Shown: in pieces, positions 7,681 to 15,589 of the stretch
Layout: the number at the start of each line of letters is the position of its first letter
Numbering within the stretch: the stretch's first letter is position 1
From: Clostridia bacterium
GTDB lineage: Bacteria > Bacillota > Clostridia > Lachnospirales > Lachnospiraceae
Length of the DNA stretch: 64,000 nt
Direction: 5' to 3'
Assembly (NCBI GenBank): GCA_910574255.1
Contig: CAJTAK010000004.1
Location: forward strand, 62,001-126,000
Translations under genes and position numbers: made by a program
Notes under the pieces: generated by a model
Told to the model about the DNA's origin: nothing
Databases searched by the model: none
What the model saw: the letters and a program-made list of their open reading frames with translations, nothing else

Positions 7681-9294
7681 ATGAAAAAATCTTTAAAAAG
7701 ACTGCCTCTTATTATCCTGATTCTATTAGCGGCCTGTATCTATTACTATGTGACCATTCCAGCCTTCAACATCCATTCCACAGGTACCTGGATGTTCCTG
7801 ATCTGCGGCTGGGCTGTCATTGTCCTTTTATTCTCATGGCGGAAAATCCGTCTTACAAGAGGCGGAAAAATAGAATATGAAAAAGAAAAGGGCTTTACTT
7901 TTACCAAATTGGGCTTTGGATTTCTGGTCCTTATGGTATTGGTATTGCTTATCGGAAGTCTTCTGTCTTCCCCTATTGTCAATGCAAAGAAGTACCAGCA
8001 GCTCCTGACAGTAGAAAACCGGGAATTTACTGAAGACATCAAGCCTGTAGATTATACCCAGATCCCTCTTCTGGATAAAGCCTCCGCAGAGCTTTTGGGC
8101 AATCGGAAAATGGGAACTATGGTGGAATATGTGTCACAGTTTGAGGTCAGCACCCTCTACAGTCAGATTAACTATCAGGGAAAGCCAGTCCGTGTAACGC
8201 CGCTTGTTTATGCAAGTCCCATCAAATGGCTGACCAATCAGGCAGACGGCATTCCGGCCTATATCATGATCGATATGGCAACACAGGAAACAGAATGTAT
8301 CAAGCTGACACAGCCCATTCGGTATTCCATGTCTGAGTATTTTGGGAGAAACATTTATCGTCACCTGCGTTTTAACTATCCTACCTACATCTTCGATCAG
8401 CTCAGCTTTGAGATTGATGACGAAGGAATCCCCTACTGGATCTGTCCGGTTAAGAAGTTCAATGTGGGACTGTTTGGCGGTCAGACCATTGGAAAGGTTG
8501 TTCTGTGCAACGCCATTACAGGGGAAACTCAGAGCATGGATGTAGATCAGGTGCCGGAATGGGTAGACCGTGTTTATCCGGCGGATCTTCTGGTACAGCT
8601 CTATGACTATCACGGAATTCTGAAAAATGGCTTCTTTAACAGCATTTTAGGACAGCGTGACTGTCTGCAGACCACAGACGGCTATAACTACATTGCCATG
8701 GAAGATGATGTATGGGTGTATACAGGTGTCACTTCCGTATCTGGCGATGAGTCCAATGTGGGCTTTGTACTGATGAATCAGCGAACCATGGAAACCAGAT
8801 ATTATACCTGCGCCGGAGCAGAAGAGTATTCAGCCATGTCGTCAGCAGAAGGCCAAGTGCAGCACTTAGGATACCAGGCAGCCTTTCCGTTGCTGCTTAA
8901 TATCTCCGGAGAGCCTACTTATTTTCTGGCTCTGAAGGATGACGCAGGTTTGGTGAAAAAATATGCGATGGTCAATATACAGCGCTATCAGATTGTGGCT
9001 ATTGGAGATACCGTGGCAGAGTGTGAAAAGGCATATCGGGCTTTAATGGCGGAAAACCAGATTACTCAGACGGATGAGGACGCCATCAAGGAGCGCACAG
9101 GCGTCATCCGCAAGATTACACCTGGAGTAATTGAAGGCAATACCTATTATTATTTAATGCTGGAAAACTCCAACGATATTTTTGAAATTAGTCTGGCTGA
9201 TTTTGTGGGAATCGTCCGTTACGAGCCGGGAGACCGAATCTCCATGCGCTGTCTGGAGGGAACAGAAACCTGGGAGGTTGTTGAAATAAAATAG
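7681..9294 (+). CDS. conserved membrane protein of unknown function
   Basis: A 537-residue protein starting at ATG 7681 behind AAGGAAAGG. Three hydrophobic segments (about residues 8-24, 36-52 and 78-97) anchor it, with a basic cytoplasmic loop between the second and third. The remaining 440 residues form a predicted extracytoplasmic domain rich in beta-type sequence, ending in a small OB-like stretch (ITPGVIEGNTYYYLML). There is no lipobox or recognised catalytic motif. The unusual repeat-containing leader suggests special control of expression. Function is unknown. Confidence 0.7.
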   Translation: MKKSLKRLPLIILILLAACIYYYVTIPAFNIHSTGTWMFLICGWAVIVLLFSWRKIRLTRGGKIEYEKEKGFTFTKLGFGFLVLMVLVLLIGSLLSSPIVNAKKYQQLLTVENREFTEDIKPVDYTQIPLLDKASAELLGNRKMGTMVEYVSQFEVSTLYSQINYQGKPVRVTPLVYASPIKWLTNQADGIPAYIMIDMATQETECIKLTQPIRYSMSEYFGRNIYRHLRFNYPTYIFDQLSFEIDDEGIPYWICPVKKFNVGLFGGQTIGKVVLCNAITGETQSMDVDQVPEWVDRVYPADLLVQLYDYHGILKNGFFNSILGQRDCLQTTDGYNYIAMEDDVWVYTGVTSVSGDESNVGFVLMNQRTMETRYYTCAGAEEYSAMSSAEGQVQHLGYQAAFPLLLNISGEPTYFLALKDDAGLVKKYAMVNIQRYQIVAIGDTVAECEKAYRALMAENQITQTDEDAIKERTGVIRKITPGVIEGNTYYYLMLENSNDIFEISLADFVGIVRYEPGDRISMRCLEGTETWEVVEIK

Positions 9295-9348
9295 AAACAA
9301 TCACTTTAGTACCATTGTACAGCAACTTAAAAAGGAGAATTTTCAAGG

Positions 9349-10125
9349 ATGGAAAAATGTATAGAACGTTTGCAAAAGCCAGAGCGTGCATCCGCTTTGT
9401 TTGCCGGATGGGAGGAAACCGTAATCTGGTCTTGTCTTCAGGGAATTATGGGGAATATTTATGGCGATTGCCAAAAGAATCCGCTTTCTGCAGCAGCCAT
9501 CCTTGGAGATTTCTGCTTTCTGGCCGGAGAGCCAAGCCGCTCTCTTGCTTCATATAAGCCGAAAGAGAGCAAACAAAATTTTATGATTATGGTTCCTCAA
9601 AATGAGCAATGGGGCCAGATGATCCGGGAGTGCTGGGGAGGGAAAGCAAAGGAAGTTACTCGTTATGCGCTAAAAAAGGAGCAAAATAATTTTGACAAAA
9701 AGAAGCTTCATAAAATGGCAGTAAATTTGCCCGATGGATACGAAATTAAACCAATTACACAGGATTTATATGAGCAATGCAAAGAAATGGAATGGAGCCG
9801 GGATCTGGTGGGGCAATATAAAAGCTTTGCGGAATATGAAAGTCTGGGTCTGGGATTTGCTGTTATAAAAGATAGTAAAGTGGCTGCCGGTGCTTCCTCC
9901 TATTCTTCCTATAAAGGAGGGATCGAGATTCAGATTGATACACAAATGGAGCATCGAAGAAAGGGCTTGGCAAGAGCCTGCGGAGCCACACTTATTTTGG
10001 AATGCCTGAAACGTTGCATATACCCAAGCTGGGATGCCCAGAATCCGGAGTCTGTTGCTTTGGCAGAGCAATTGGGCTATCATCCGGATCATCCCTATCC
10101 GGCATATGAGATATCTGACTATTAA
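9349..10125 (+). CDS. GNAT family N-acetyltransferase
   Basis: A 258-residue protein resembling the two-part GNAT family typical of Firmicutes (GNAT_acetyltr_2 type). The N-terminal half is family-specific (AAILGDFCFLAGEP). The C-terminal half carries the acetyl-CoA-binding motif A, EIQIDTQMEHRRKGLA, with an R-K-G-L-A variant of the R/Q-x-x-G-x-G/A loop. A late WDAQNPESVALAEQLGY matches motif B. It should transfer an acetyl group to an unidentified small molecule or protein. AAAAGGAG precedes the start. Confidence 0.85.
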   Translation: MEKCIERLQKPERASALFAGWEETVIWSCLQGIMGNIYGDCQKNPLSAAAILGDFCFLAGEPSRSLASYKPKESKQNFMIMVPQNEQWGQMIRECWGGKAKEVTRYALKKEQNNFDKKKLHKMAVNLPDGYEIKPITQDLYEQCKEMEWSRDLVGQYKSFAEYESLGLGFAVIKDSKVAAGASSYSSYKGGIEIQIDTQMEHRRKGLARACGATLILECLKRCIYPSWDAQNPESVALAEQLGYHPDHPYPAYEISDY

Positions 10126-10141
10126 TCATATCTTATCGGAC

Positions 10142-10213
10142 GATGCCTGCAGGATATACTATAAAAATGTTAGAATTTTACTTGACAGAATGATGCCCGC
10201 ACGGATATACTAT
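10142..10213 (+). promoter_or_regulatory. mazEF promoter with a direct repeat over the -10 region
   Basis: TTGACA at 10182-10187 and TATACT at 10206-10211 (18-base spacer) lie just upstream of mazE. The stretch GATGCCTGCAGGATATACTA at 10142 recurs almost unchanged at 10192, where it covers the spacer and the -10 box. The 50-base repeat could be an operator for the MazE or MazEF complex, or the trace of a promoter duplication. Confidence 0.6.
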
Positions 10214-10239
10214 GTATATACAAAGGCGGGAGGTGTGCT

Positions 10240-10485
10240 ATGGTAGCACAGGTAAAAGCATGGGGAAACAGCCAGGGAATCCGTTTGTCTAAGGAATTGC
10301 TGGCTTTGGCAGGAATCCAAAATAATGACTTATTAGAAATAGAATTAATCGAAGGAGGTATCGTATTGAAAAAGACAAAAAAAGAGCACCGCACCCTGGA
10401 AGAACGTGCCAAAGAGTTCGGCGGTCAATTAGGGCCTTATGAGGAATTTGACTGGGGTGATCCGGAAGGTCGGGAAAGGTGGTGA
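10240..10485 (+). CDS. mazE: MazE-like antitoxin, AbrB/SpoVT fold
   Basis: An 81-residue protein. The N-terminal 45 residues are a swapped-hairpin AbrB DNA-binding domain (KAWGNSQGIRLSKELL, then DLLEIEL). The acidic C-terminal tail (YEEFDWGDPEGRERW) is the usual toxin-binding part. It should bind and neutralise the toxin encoded 3 bases downstream and repress their common promoter. The start has GGGAGGTG at ideal spacing. Confidence 0.9.
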   Translation: MVAQVKAWGNSQGIRLSKELLALAGIQNNDLLEIELIEGGIVLKKTKKEHRTLEERAKEFGGQLGPYEEFDWGDPEGRERW

Positions 10486-10488
10486 AAT

Positions 10489-10785
10489 ATGGAGATAGAG
10501 CAGGGAGATATTATTGCCGTAGAAGGATTAAAGGGATATTATCTGGTTACGAGTAAAAATTTCTTTAACAGGACAGAGCAGGCTATCCTGTGTCCAATTG
10601 TAAAGGATACATTTTTGGATCCTTTACATATTCCCATTGAGACAGATGAGGTTCAGGGAATCGTCATGTGTGAGCAGATGCGGTTGGTAGATTTGCGGTA
10701 TCGAGGTTTTAAAAAAGTGACCCGCATTCATTATCCGGATATCATTGATATCACAGATGCGATTCAAAGTATTTTTGACTATTAA
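10489..10785 (+). CDS. mazF: MazF/PemK family mRNA endoribonuclease toxin
   Basis: A 98-residue protein of MazF length. The N-terminal QGDIIAVEGLKGYYLVTS and the central AILCPIV strand are typical of the SH3-like MazF/PemK barrel, and MCEQMRLVDLRYRGF contains the conserved region near the RNA-binding groove. It should cleave mRNA when released from the antitoxin. Unlike classical MazF it has GLKGY in place of the G-x-E-x-x-K/G-x-R-P loop, so the cleavage motif is unpredictable. It forms an operon with mazE. Confidence 0.85.
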   Translation: MEIEQGDIIAVEGLKGYYLVTSKNFFNRTEQAILCPIVKDTFLDPLHIPIETDEVQGIVMCEQMRLVDLRYRGFKKVTRIHYPDIIDITDAIQSIFDY

Positions 10786-10970
10786 GTCCTTGACAGGAAT
10801 TATCAGCAACTTATTCCAATTTCGGATAAGGATTTATTTCTGCAGATCTTTGCAACTTCAGGTTTTCCCTATTTTTCAAAATATTACGCAAAATATTAAG
10901 TACTTAATCAATGCTTGTACCATGTTCGGAGATATGGTAAACTGTACTTTGTCAAAAGAGGAGAAGCATT

Positions 10971-12197
10971 ATGAGCAAAATTCTGATCATCGGCGGCGGA
11001 GCCGCCGGTATGATGGCCTCTGTATTTGCAGCACAAAAGGGGCATGAAGTCCATATCTTTGAGAAAAATGAGAAAACAGGCAAGAAGCTCTACATTACGG
11101 GCAAGGGACGCTGTAACCTGACCAATGCCTGTGATATGGATACTCTTTTCGCAAGCGTCTGCACCAATGAAAAGTTCCTTTACAGCGCTTTCTACGGCTT
11201 CACCAATGAGGATGTAATGAACTTTTTTGAGAAAGCAGGCGTCGCATTAAAGGCGGAACGGGGCGGCAGAGTATTTCCCGCCTCTGACCGGGCGGCAGAT
11301 GTGCTGGATGCTCTGCGCCGCTGTATGAAAAAATCTGGTGTTCAAGTGCATCTACACTCAGAAGTTACGGATATTTTAATAGAAGAAAACCAGGTCAGAG
11401 GGATCCGTCTGTCTGACGGAAAAGAGATCATGGGAGACGCCGTTTTTACAGCAACCGGTGGATTGTCCTATGCCAGTACCGGTTCAACCGGAGACGGCTT
11501 TCGATTTGCCAAGAAGCTTGGACATAAAGTAAATCCCTGCCAGCCCTCCCTTGTTCCCTTTAATATCCGGGAAGCATTTGTAAAAGATCTTCAGGGCCTT
11601 TCTTTAAAAAATGTGGAGATTCACATTCGAAAGGGAAAAAAAGAATTGTATCGGGAATTTGGAGAGATGCTGTTTACTCATTTTGGCGTCAGCGGCCCCT
11701 TGATTCTCACAGCCAGCAGCTATGTGGGAAAGCTTGCGGCAAAACAGGAGCTTATTCTTGCCCTCGATCTAAAACCTGCCCTTACTTTGGAGCAGTTAGA
11801 TCAGCGAATCCTTCGGGATTTTGCAGAAAATAGAAACAAAGCTTTCAAAAACGCAGTATCCGGACTTTTTCCGGCCAAGCTGACACCGGTAATGATTTCC
11901 TTGGGAGGCATCGATCCGGATAAAAAAGTTCATGAGATTTCCAAGGAGGAACGACAGCGTTTCATCCGCCTTATAAAAAATCTGGAAATAACCGTCACAG
12001 GCCTTCGGGGTTTTGAAGAAGCCATTATCACACGGGGCGGGGTGTCCGTCAAAGAGATCAATCCCTCCAACATGGAATCCAAGTTGGTATCCGGCCTTTA
12101 TTTCATTGGAGAGGTACTGGATCTGGATGCAGTTACCGGAGGCTTTAATCTCCAGATTGCATGGTCCACTGCCTATGCGGCAGGGAATGCCGTTTGA
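10971..12197 (+). CDS. HI0933/YhiN-family FAD-dependent oxidoreductase
   Basis: A 408-residue flavoprotein. The dinucleotide-binding motif IIGGGAAGMMAS is at residues 5-16, followed by GKKLYITGKGRCNLTNA, the diagnostic YhiN signature. Later come ATGGLSYASTGSTGDG and a C-terminal GEVLDLDAVTGGFNLQIAWS. The substrate of the family is not established. It lies directly upstream of cmk, an arrangement common in Clostridia, with the cloverleaf repeat in between. Start supported by AAGAGGAG. Confidence 0.9.
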   Translation: MSKILIIGGGAAGMMASVFAAQKGHEVHIFEKNEKTGKKLYITGKGRCNLTNACDMDTLFASVCTNEKFLYSAFYGFTNEDVMNFFEKAGVALKAERGGRVFPASDRAADVLDALRRCMKKSGVQVHLHSEVTDILIEENQVRGIRLSDGKEIMGDAVFTATGGLSYASTGSTGDGFRFAKKLGHKVNPCQPSLVPFNIREAFVKDLQGLSLKNVEIHIRKGKKELYREFGEMLFTHFGVSGPLILTASSYVGKLAAKQELILALDLKPALTLEQLDQRILRDFAENRNKAFKNAVSGLFPAKLTPVMISLGGIDPDKKVHEISKEERQRFIRLIKNLEITVTGLRGFEEAIITRGGVSVKEINPSNMESKLVSGLYFIGEVLDLDAVTGGFNLQIAWSTAYAAGNAV

Positions 12198-12260
12198 GCA
12201 AAAGCACAGATATAACAAGGAATATGTATCTGCTGCAGAGAGTAAGACATTCTGCAGAAA

Positions 12261-12329
12261 GTATACCCTACGGGTACCCCATTAATGCATGTCCCTTCGG
12301 GACTGGCGGACTTTGTCCGATAAGGTATA
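12261..12329 (+). repeat. three-hairpin cloverleaf element upstream of cmk (copy 1)
   Basis: Three successive hairpins, TACCC-TAC-GGGTA, GTCCC-TTC-GGGAC and GGAC-TTT-GTCC, are enclosed by an outer pairing of TATACC with GGTATA. The second copy at 59711-59780 (minus strand) keeps the same three hairpins. It has compensatory changes in hairpin 2 (GCCCC/GGGGC) and in the outer stem (GCATACC/GGTATGC). In both places the element ends about 25 bases before a start codon, in sense orientation. Confidence 0.75.
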
Positions 12330-12355
12330 AATATAGAAAGACAGGAGCAAAAATT

Positions 12356-13018
12356 ATGAGCTATCAAATCGCCATCGACGGCCCCGCAGGAGCCGGAAAA
12401 AGCACCATTGCAAAGGAAATTGCCAAGCAGCTTGATTTTATCTATGTAGATACCGGCGCTATGTACCGGGCTATGGCCCTATATTTACTGCGCAGGGAGA
12501 TTCCCGTAGATGATTCGGAGCAGATCAGTGCTGCCAGCCAGAAGGCAGACATTACCATTGCCTACAAAAACGGACTTCAGCAGGTGCTTCTTGACGGTGA
12601 GAATGTAACGTCCTTTTTGCGCACCGAGGAAGTGGGGAATATGGCTTCCGTATCCTCTGCAAATCCGGACGTACGAAAGAAGCTGGTTGAACTTCAAAGA
12701 ATCCTGGCAAGCCGGGAGAATGTAGTGATGGATGGCCGTGATATCGGAACCTGCGTTCTGCCCGAGGCAAATGTGAAGGTTTATTTGACGGCTTCTACGG
12801 CTTGCCGAGCGAAGAGGCGGTATGATGAGTTAACAGCTAAAGGCGAAGTTTGTGATCTGGATGTTATAGAAGCTGACATTGCAAAGCGTGATCATCAGGA
12901 TATGACAAGGGAGCATTCACCTTTGCGGCAGGCTGAGGATGCGGTGCTTTTGGATTCTTCTGATTTGACTATTCGGGAGGTTGTGGAGAGGATTCTTGCA
13001 TTGGTGAAGGAAAGATAG
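12356..13018 (+). CDS. cmk: cytidylate kinase
   Basis: A 220-residue protein of typical length. The P-loop is IDGPAGAGKSTIAKEIAKQL, followed by YVDTGAMYRAMALYLLR and VMDGRDIGTCVLP, the CMP-binding and lid signatures. It phosphorylates CMP and dCMP to the diphosphates in the cytoplasm. The start at 12356 has ACAGGAGC upstream; an earlier in-frame ATG (12161) would lie inside the preceding gene. In Clostridia cmk is usually followed by ispH and rpsA, as here, but the SUKH-LRR gene and hairpin repeats intervene. Confidence 0.95.
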   Translation: MSYQIAIDGPAGAGKSTIAKEIAKQLDFIYVDTGAMYRAMALYLLRREIPVDDSEQISAASQKADITIAYKNGLQQVLLDGENVTSFLRTEEVGNMASVSSANPDVRKKLVELQRILASRENVVMDGRDIGTCVLPEANVKVYLTASTACRAKRRYDELTAKGEVCDLDVIEADIAKRDHQDMTREHSPLRQAEDAVLLDSSDLTIREVVERILALVKER

Positions 13019-13042
13019 ACAAGTGGAACGCAGTGGGGTGGG

Positions 13043-13119
13043 GCGGAACGGATGATATCTACCTTCACGCAACCGCCTGCAAGGCTAACAAGCGTGAAGG
13101 TAGATATCATCCGTTCCGC
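13043..13119 (-). repeat. long-stem hairpin H4, left flank of the SUKH-LRR gene
   Basis: Perfect 28-bp arms (13043-13070 and 13092-13119) enclose a 21-base loop whose minus strand contains TGTTAGC. The outer flank reads CTGCGTTCC on the minus strand, similar to the GCGTCC flank of the related hairpins at 14610, 53715 and 54618. It is the most divergent member of that group. It may also act as the cmk terminator. Confidence 0.6.
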
Positions 13120-13173
13120 TGAATGTAGGTAGTGATTGTGGTAGTTGGTGTGGTGTAGAGTGAGGCTGTGTGT

Positions 13174-14490
13174 ATGTTGAAGTATGATTTGAGTATTCAG
13201 GAATTGATGGATTTCTTTTACGAGGGAGAGCATAAAGGCTTTAGCGAAGCAGAGATTGAAGCAGCGGAGAAGGGGATGGGAGCATCCTTTCCATTAAGCT
13301 ACCGCAGATTTCTTCTGGAATATGGCAAGGATGCTATTAATACCAGGCATAACGGGCTCAATAGTCCGCCGGAGGAAATATTTACTTCATACCAGGCAAT
13401 CCATGAGACACTGGAGGAATGGGAAGAAGAATTTGAAGAAGCCCGAAGGAATGGCTGCCAAAATGACTATGCGGATAATGAATACTTCACCTTGTGGCAG
13501 CTTACGGAAGAACAATGGCATACGGTTACGGCGAACTATCTGTTGATCTGGACGGAAAACCAGGGGGTATGGAATGCAGGCTATCTCCTTAAAGATCTGT
13601 TGGATGGCCAGCCTGATCCTCCGATTTATATGAGCACTGAAGACGATTTTATTACCTTTAAAAAATGTGCAGATAATACGGAAGCCTTTTTAAAGTGTAT
13701 GCTTTCAGAGGCAGCATATGGATATCACAGCAAGGAACGCTATACCAAGCTGCCAGAGATTGAGAGAGTGCTTTCCGAGAGAGGAATTGATCCAATACGG
13801 CTTGAACAGGCAGGCTGCTGTCTGGACACCGTGCAGGAGCGACTGTATTTTTATGCAGTCAGCGGAGACTACCATGATCTTATCACTGCCAACCGAAGAG
13901 AGCCGGACAGAGGGGAGCTGACACAGCAGCTATATCAGGCAGTACAGGCCATCCCAAAGCCAAGATATAACCCATATCATCTGCTGCTTACGCCTAATCA
14001 GGAGAAAGATTTGGGGATGAATCGCCCCCGCAGACCGGACGGCATAGCCATTCATCCCCTTGTAGCCTTTGCAATAAAAGAGAACTTCAACCGCCTTCCG
14101 TTAACCGCCTATGACTGGTCCAAAGATCTGGGACGTATTAAAACCTTAAAGCTTGAGCCCAGAGGCAGAAAAGAGGGAATCGATACACTCTACATCTGTC
14201 CGCCCTCCGAATACTTTCCTCCAGAGCCTTATTACTACGATCTCCATGACTGGTCCGTAGTCGGAAGAATGACCAGTCTGCGTACACTCATCATAGAAAA
14301 CATCTATGTAGATGACTTCACCTTTTTAAGCAAATGCAAAAACCTTCGCAAGCTGTCCTTATACGGAACCAACTTTTCCGATTGCCGTCTCCTTTTGGAA
14401 ATGCCCAATCTCAAGGAAGCAGATCTCCATCTCTGCCCCTTAACCCACGAGGAAGCGCTATCTACTTTGTCCATAAACTACCGCAGATAA
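13174..14490 (+). CDS. SUKH (SMI1/KNR4) domain protein with C-terminal leucine-rich repeats
   Basis: A 438-residue protein. The first 170 residues match the SUKH superfamily: an N-terminal FSEAEIEAAEKGMGASFPLS and a later NYLLIWTENQGVWNAGYLL with the conserved W-x-x-G region. The middle is unassigned. The last 90 residues (SLRTLIIENIYVDDFTFL, LRKLSLYGTNF, LKEADLHLCPL) form leucine-rich repeats. SUKH proteins are often immunity proteins of polymorphic toxins, but no toxin is adjacent. The start is uncertain (GTG 13168 or ATG 13174). The gene is enclosed by an inverted pair of hairpins. Confidence 0.8.
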   Translation: MLKYDLSIQELMDFFYEGEHKGFSEAEIEAAEKGMGASFPLSYRRFLLEYGKDAINTRHNGLNSPPEEIFTSYQAIHETLEEWEEEFEEARRNGCQNDYADNEYFTLWQLTEEQWHTVTANYLLIWTENQGVWNAGYLLKDLLDGQPDPPIYMSTEDDFITFKKCADNTEAFLKCMLSEAAYGYHSKERYTKLPEIERVLSERGIDPIRLEQAGCCLDTVQERLYFYAVSGDYHDLITANRREPDRGELTQQLYQAVQAIPKPRYNPYHLLLTPNQEKDLGMNRPRRPDGIAIHPLVAFAIKENFNRLPLTAYDWSKDLGRIKTLKLEPRGRKEGIDTLYICPPSEYFPPEPYYYDLHDWSVVGRMTSLRTLIIENIYVDDFTFLSKCKNLRKLSLYGTNFSDCRLLLEMPNLKEADLHLCPLTHEEALSTLSINYRR

Positions 14491-14609
14491 CCCCCCGCAG
14501 ATAACCCCCCCCGCTTCCCCCACGGCCCCAACAACCTTTTGTATAAAACACCCTATTATACACCATCTTTTTCAATTCGCTTTTGTATACCGCCTTATAT
14601 ATAGTACCA

Positions 14610-14683
14610 GCAGTCAGGAGGCCCTATATCCGGAAGGCGTGTTAGCGAAGCGGAGCAGGGAGGATATAGGGCCTCCTGACTGC
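14610..14683 (+). repeat. conserved-loop hairpin H1, right flank of the SUKH-LRR gene
   Basis: Perfect 22-bp arms (14610-14631 and 14662-14683) enclose a 30-base loop containing GGAAGGCGTGTTAGCG and GGAGCAGGGA. The loop is nearly identical to that of the hairpin at 53715-53795, on the opposite strand, while the inner stems differ by paired changes. The outer flank is GCGTCCGCC. It lies in the 247-base gap before ispH. Confidence 0.85.
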
Positions 14684-14737
14684 GTCCGCCTTAAACAAAC
14701 AAAAATCCAACACACAAATAGCAAAGAAAGGACCCCC

Positions 14738-15589
14738 ATGGAAGTAATACTAGCCAAAACCGCCGGCTTCTGCTTCGGTGTACAAAGAGCCGTAGACACA
14801 GTACAGACCCAGATAAAAGAAGGAACCGCCCCCATCTACACCTACGGCCCCATCGTCCACAACGAAGCCGTAGTCCAGGAGCTAGAGGCGCAGGGCGTTC
14901 AAGTACTAAGATCGAAAGAAGAGCTTTTGAACCTGACAGAAGGAACAGTCATTATACGTGCCCATGGTGTAGGAAAGGAAATCTATGATCTACTGGAGAA
15001 AAAGGGCATTAATCTAGTAGATGCCACCTGCCCGTTCGTCCGCAAAATCCACCGCATCGTCCAGAAAGAGGGCGCCCTGGGAAGAAATATACTAATCATA
15101 GGCAATGCCAGACACCCGGAAGTAGAAGGCATCCGGGGCTGGTGCCGCACTCCCTCCTATGTGGTAGAATCTGTAGAAGAAGCCCAAAACTTTACAATGG
15201 ATCCGAAGGGAAAACTTTGTGTAGTGTCTCAAACGACATTTAACTACAAGAAATTTAAAGATATGGTTGAAATTATTTCAAAAAAGGGGTATGATATAAT
15301 TGTTTTAAATACGATCTGTAGTGCCACAGAAGAGCGTCAGACCGAAGCCAGGCGGATAGCATCCAGGGTAGATGCCATGATCGTCATAGGCGGAAGCCAC
15401 AGCTCCAACACACAGAAGCTATTTGAAATATGTAAAAAGGAATGTGAAAATACTTACCATATACAGGAACTAGAGGATTTGGATTTAAAGTCATCGCAAT
15501 CCATTCGTTGCGTAGGTATTACCGCAGGGGCTTCCACCCCAAAGAAAATTATTGAGGAGGTTCAAACACATGTCGGAATTAAGTTTTGA
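14738..15589 (+). CDS. ispH: 4-hydroxy-3-methylbut-2-enyl diphosphate reductase
   Basis: A 283-residue LytB/IspH. The three cluster cysteines are visible in AGFCFGVQRAV (C12), DATCPFVRK and NTICSATEERQ, with the conserved EEVQ end. It performs the last step of the MEP isoprenoid pathway, making IPP and DMAPP, using a 4Fe-4S cluster. The ATG at 14738 follows AAAGGACC. In many Clostridia ispH is fused to the S1 gene; here the S1 gene starts inside the last 20 bases of ispH in another frame, so they are separate but coupled. Confidence 0.95.
   Translation: MEVILAKTAGFCFGVQRAVDTVQTQIKEGTAPIYTYGPIVHNEAVVQELEAQGVQVLRSKEELLNLTEGTVIIRAHGVGKEIYDLLEKKGINLVDATCPFVRKIHRIVQKEGALGRNILIIGNARHPEVEGIRGWCRTPSYVVESVEEAQNFTMDPKGKLCVVSQTTFNYKKFKDMVEIISKKGYDIIVLNTICSATEERQTEARRIASRVDAMIVIGGSHSSNTQKLFEICKKECENTYHIQELEDLDLKSSQSIRCVGITAGASTPKKIIEEVQTHVGIKF

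Noticed and set aside
14632..14661. Integron attC site, suggested by GTTAG-type core motifs
   Set aside because: In attC the conserved cores are at the stem ends and the loop varies; here the loop is conserved and the stem varies. No integrase of the IntI type is seen.
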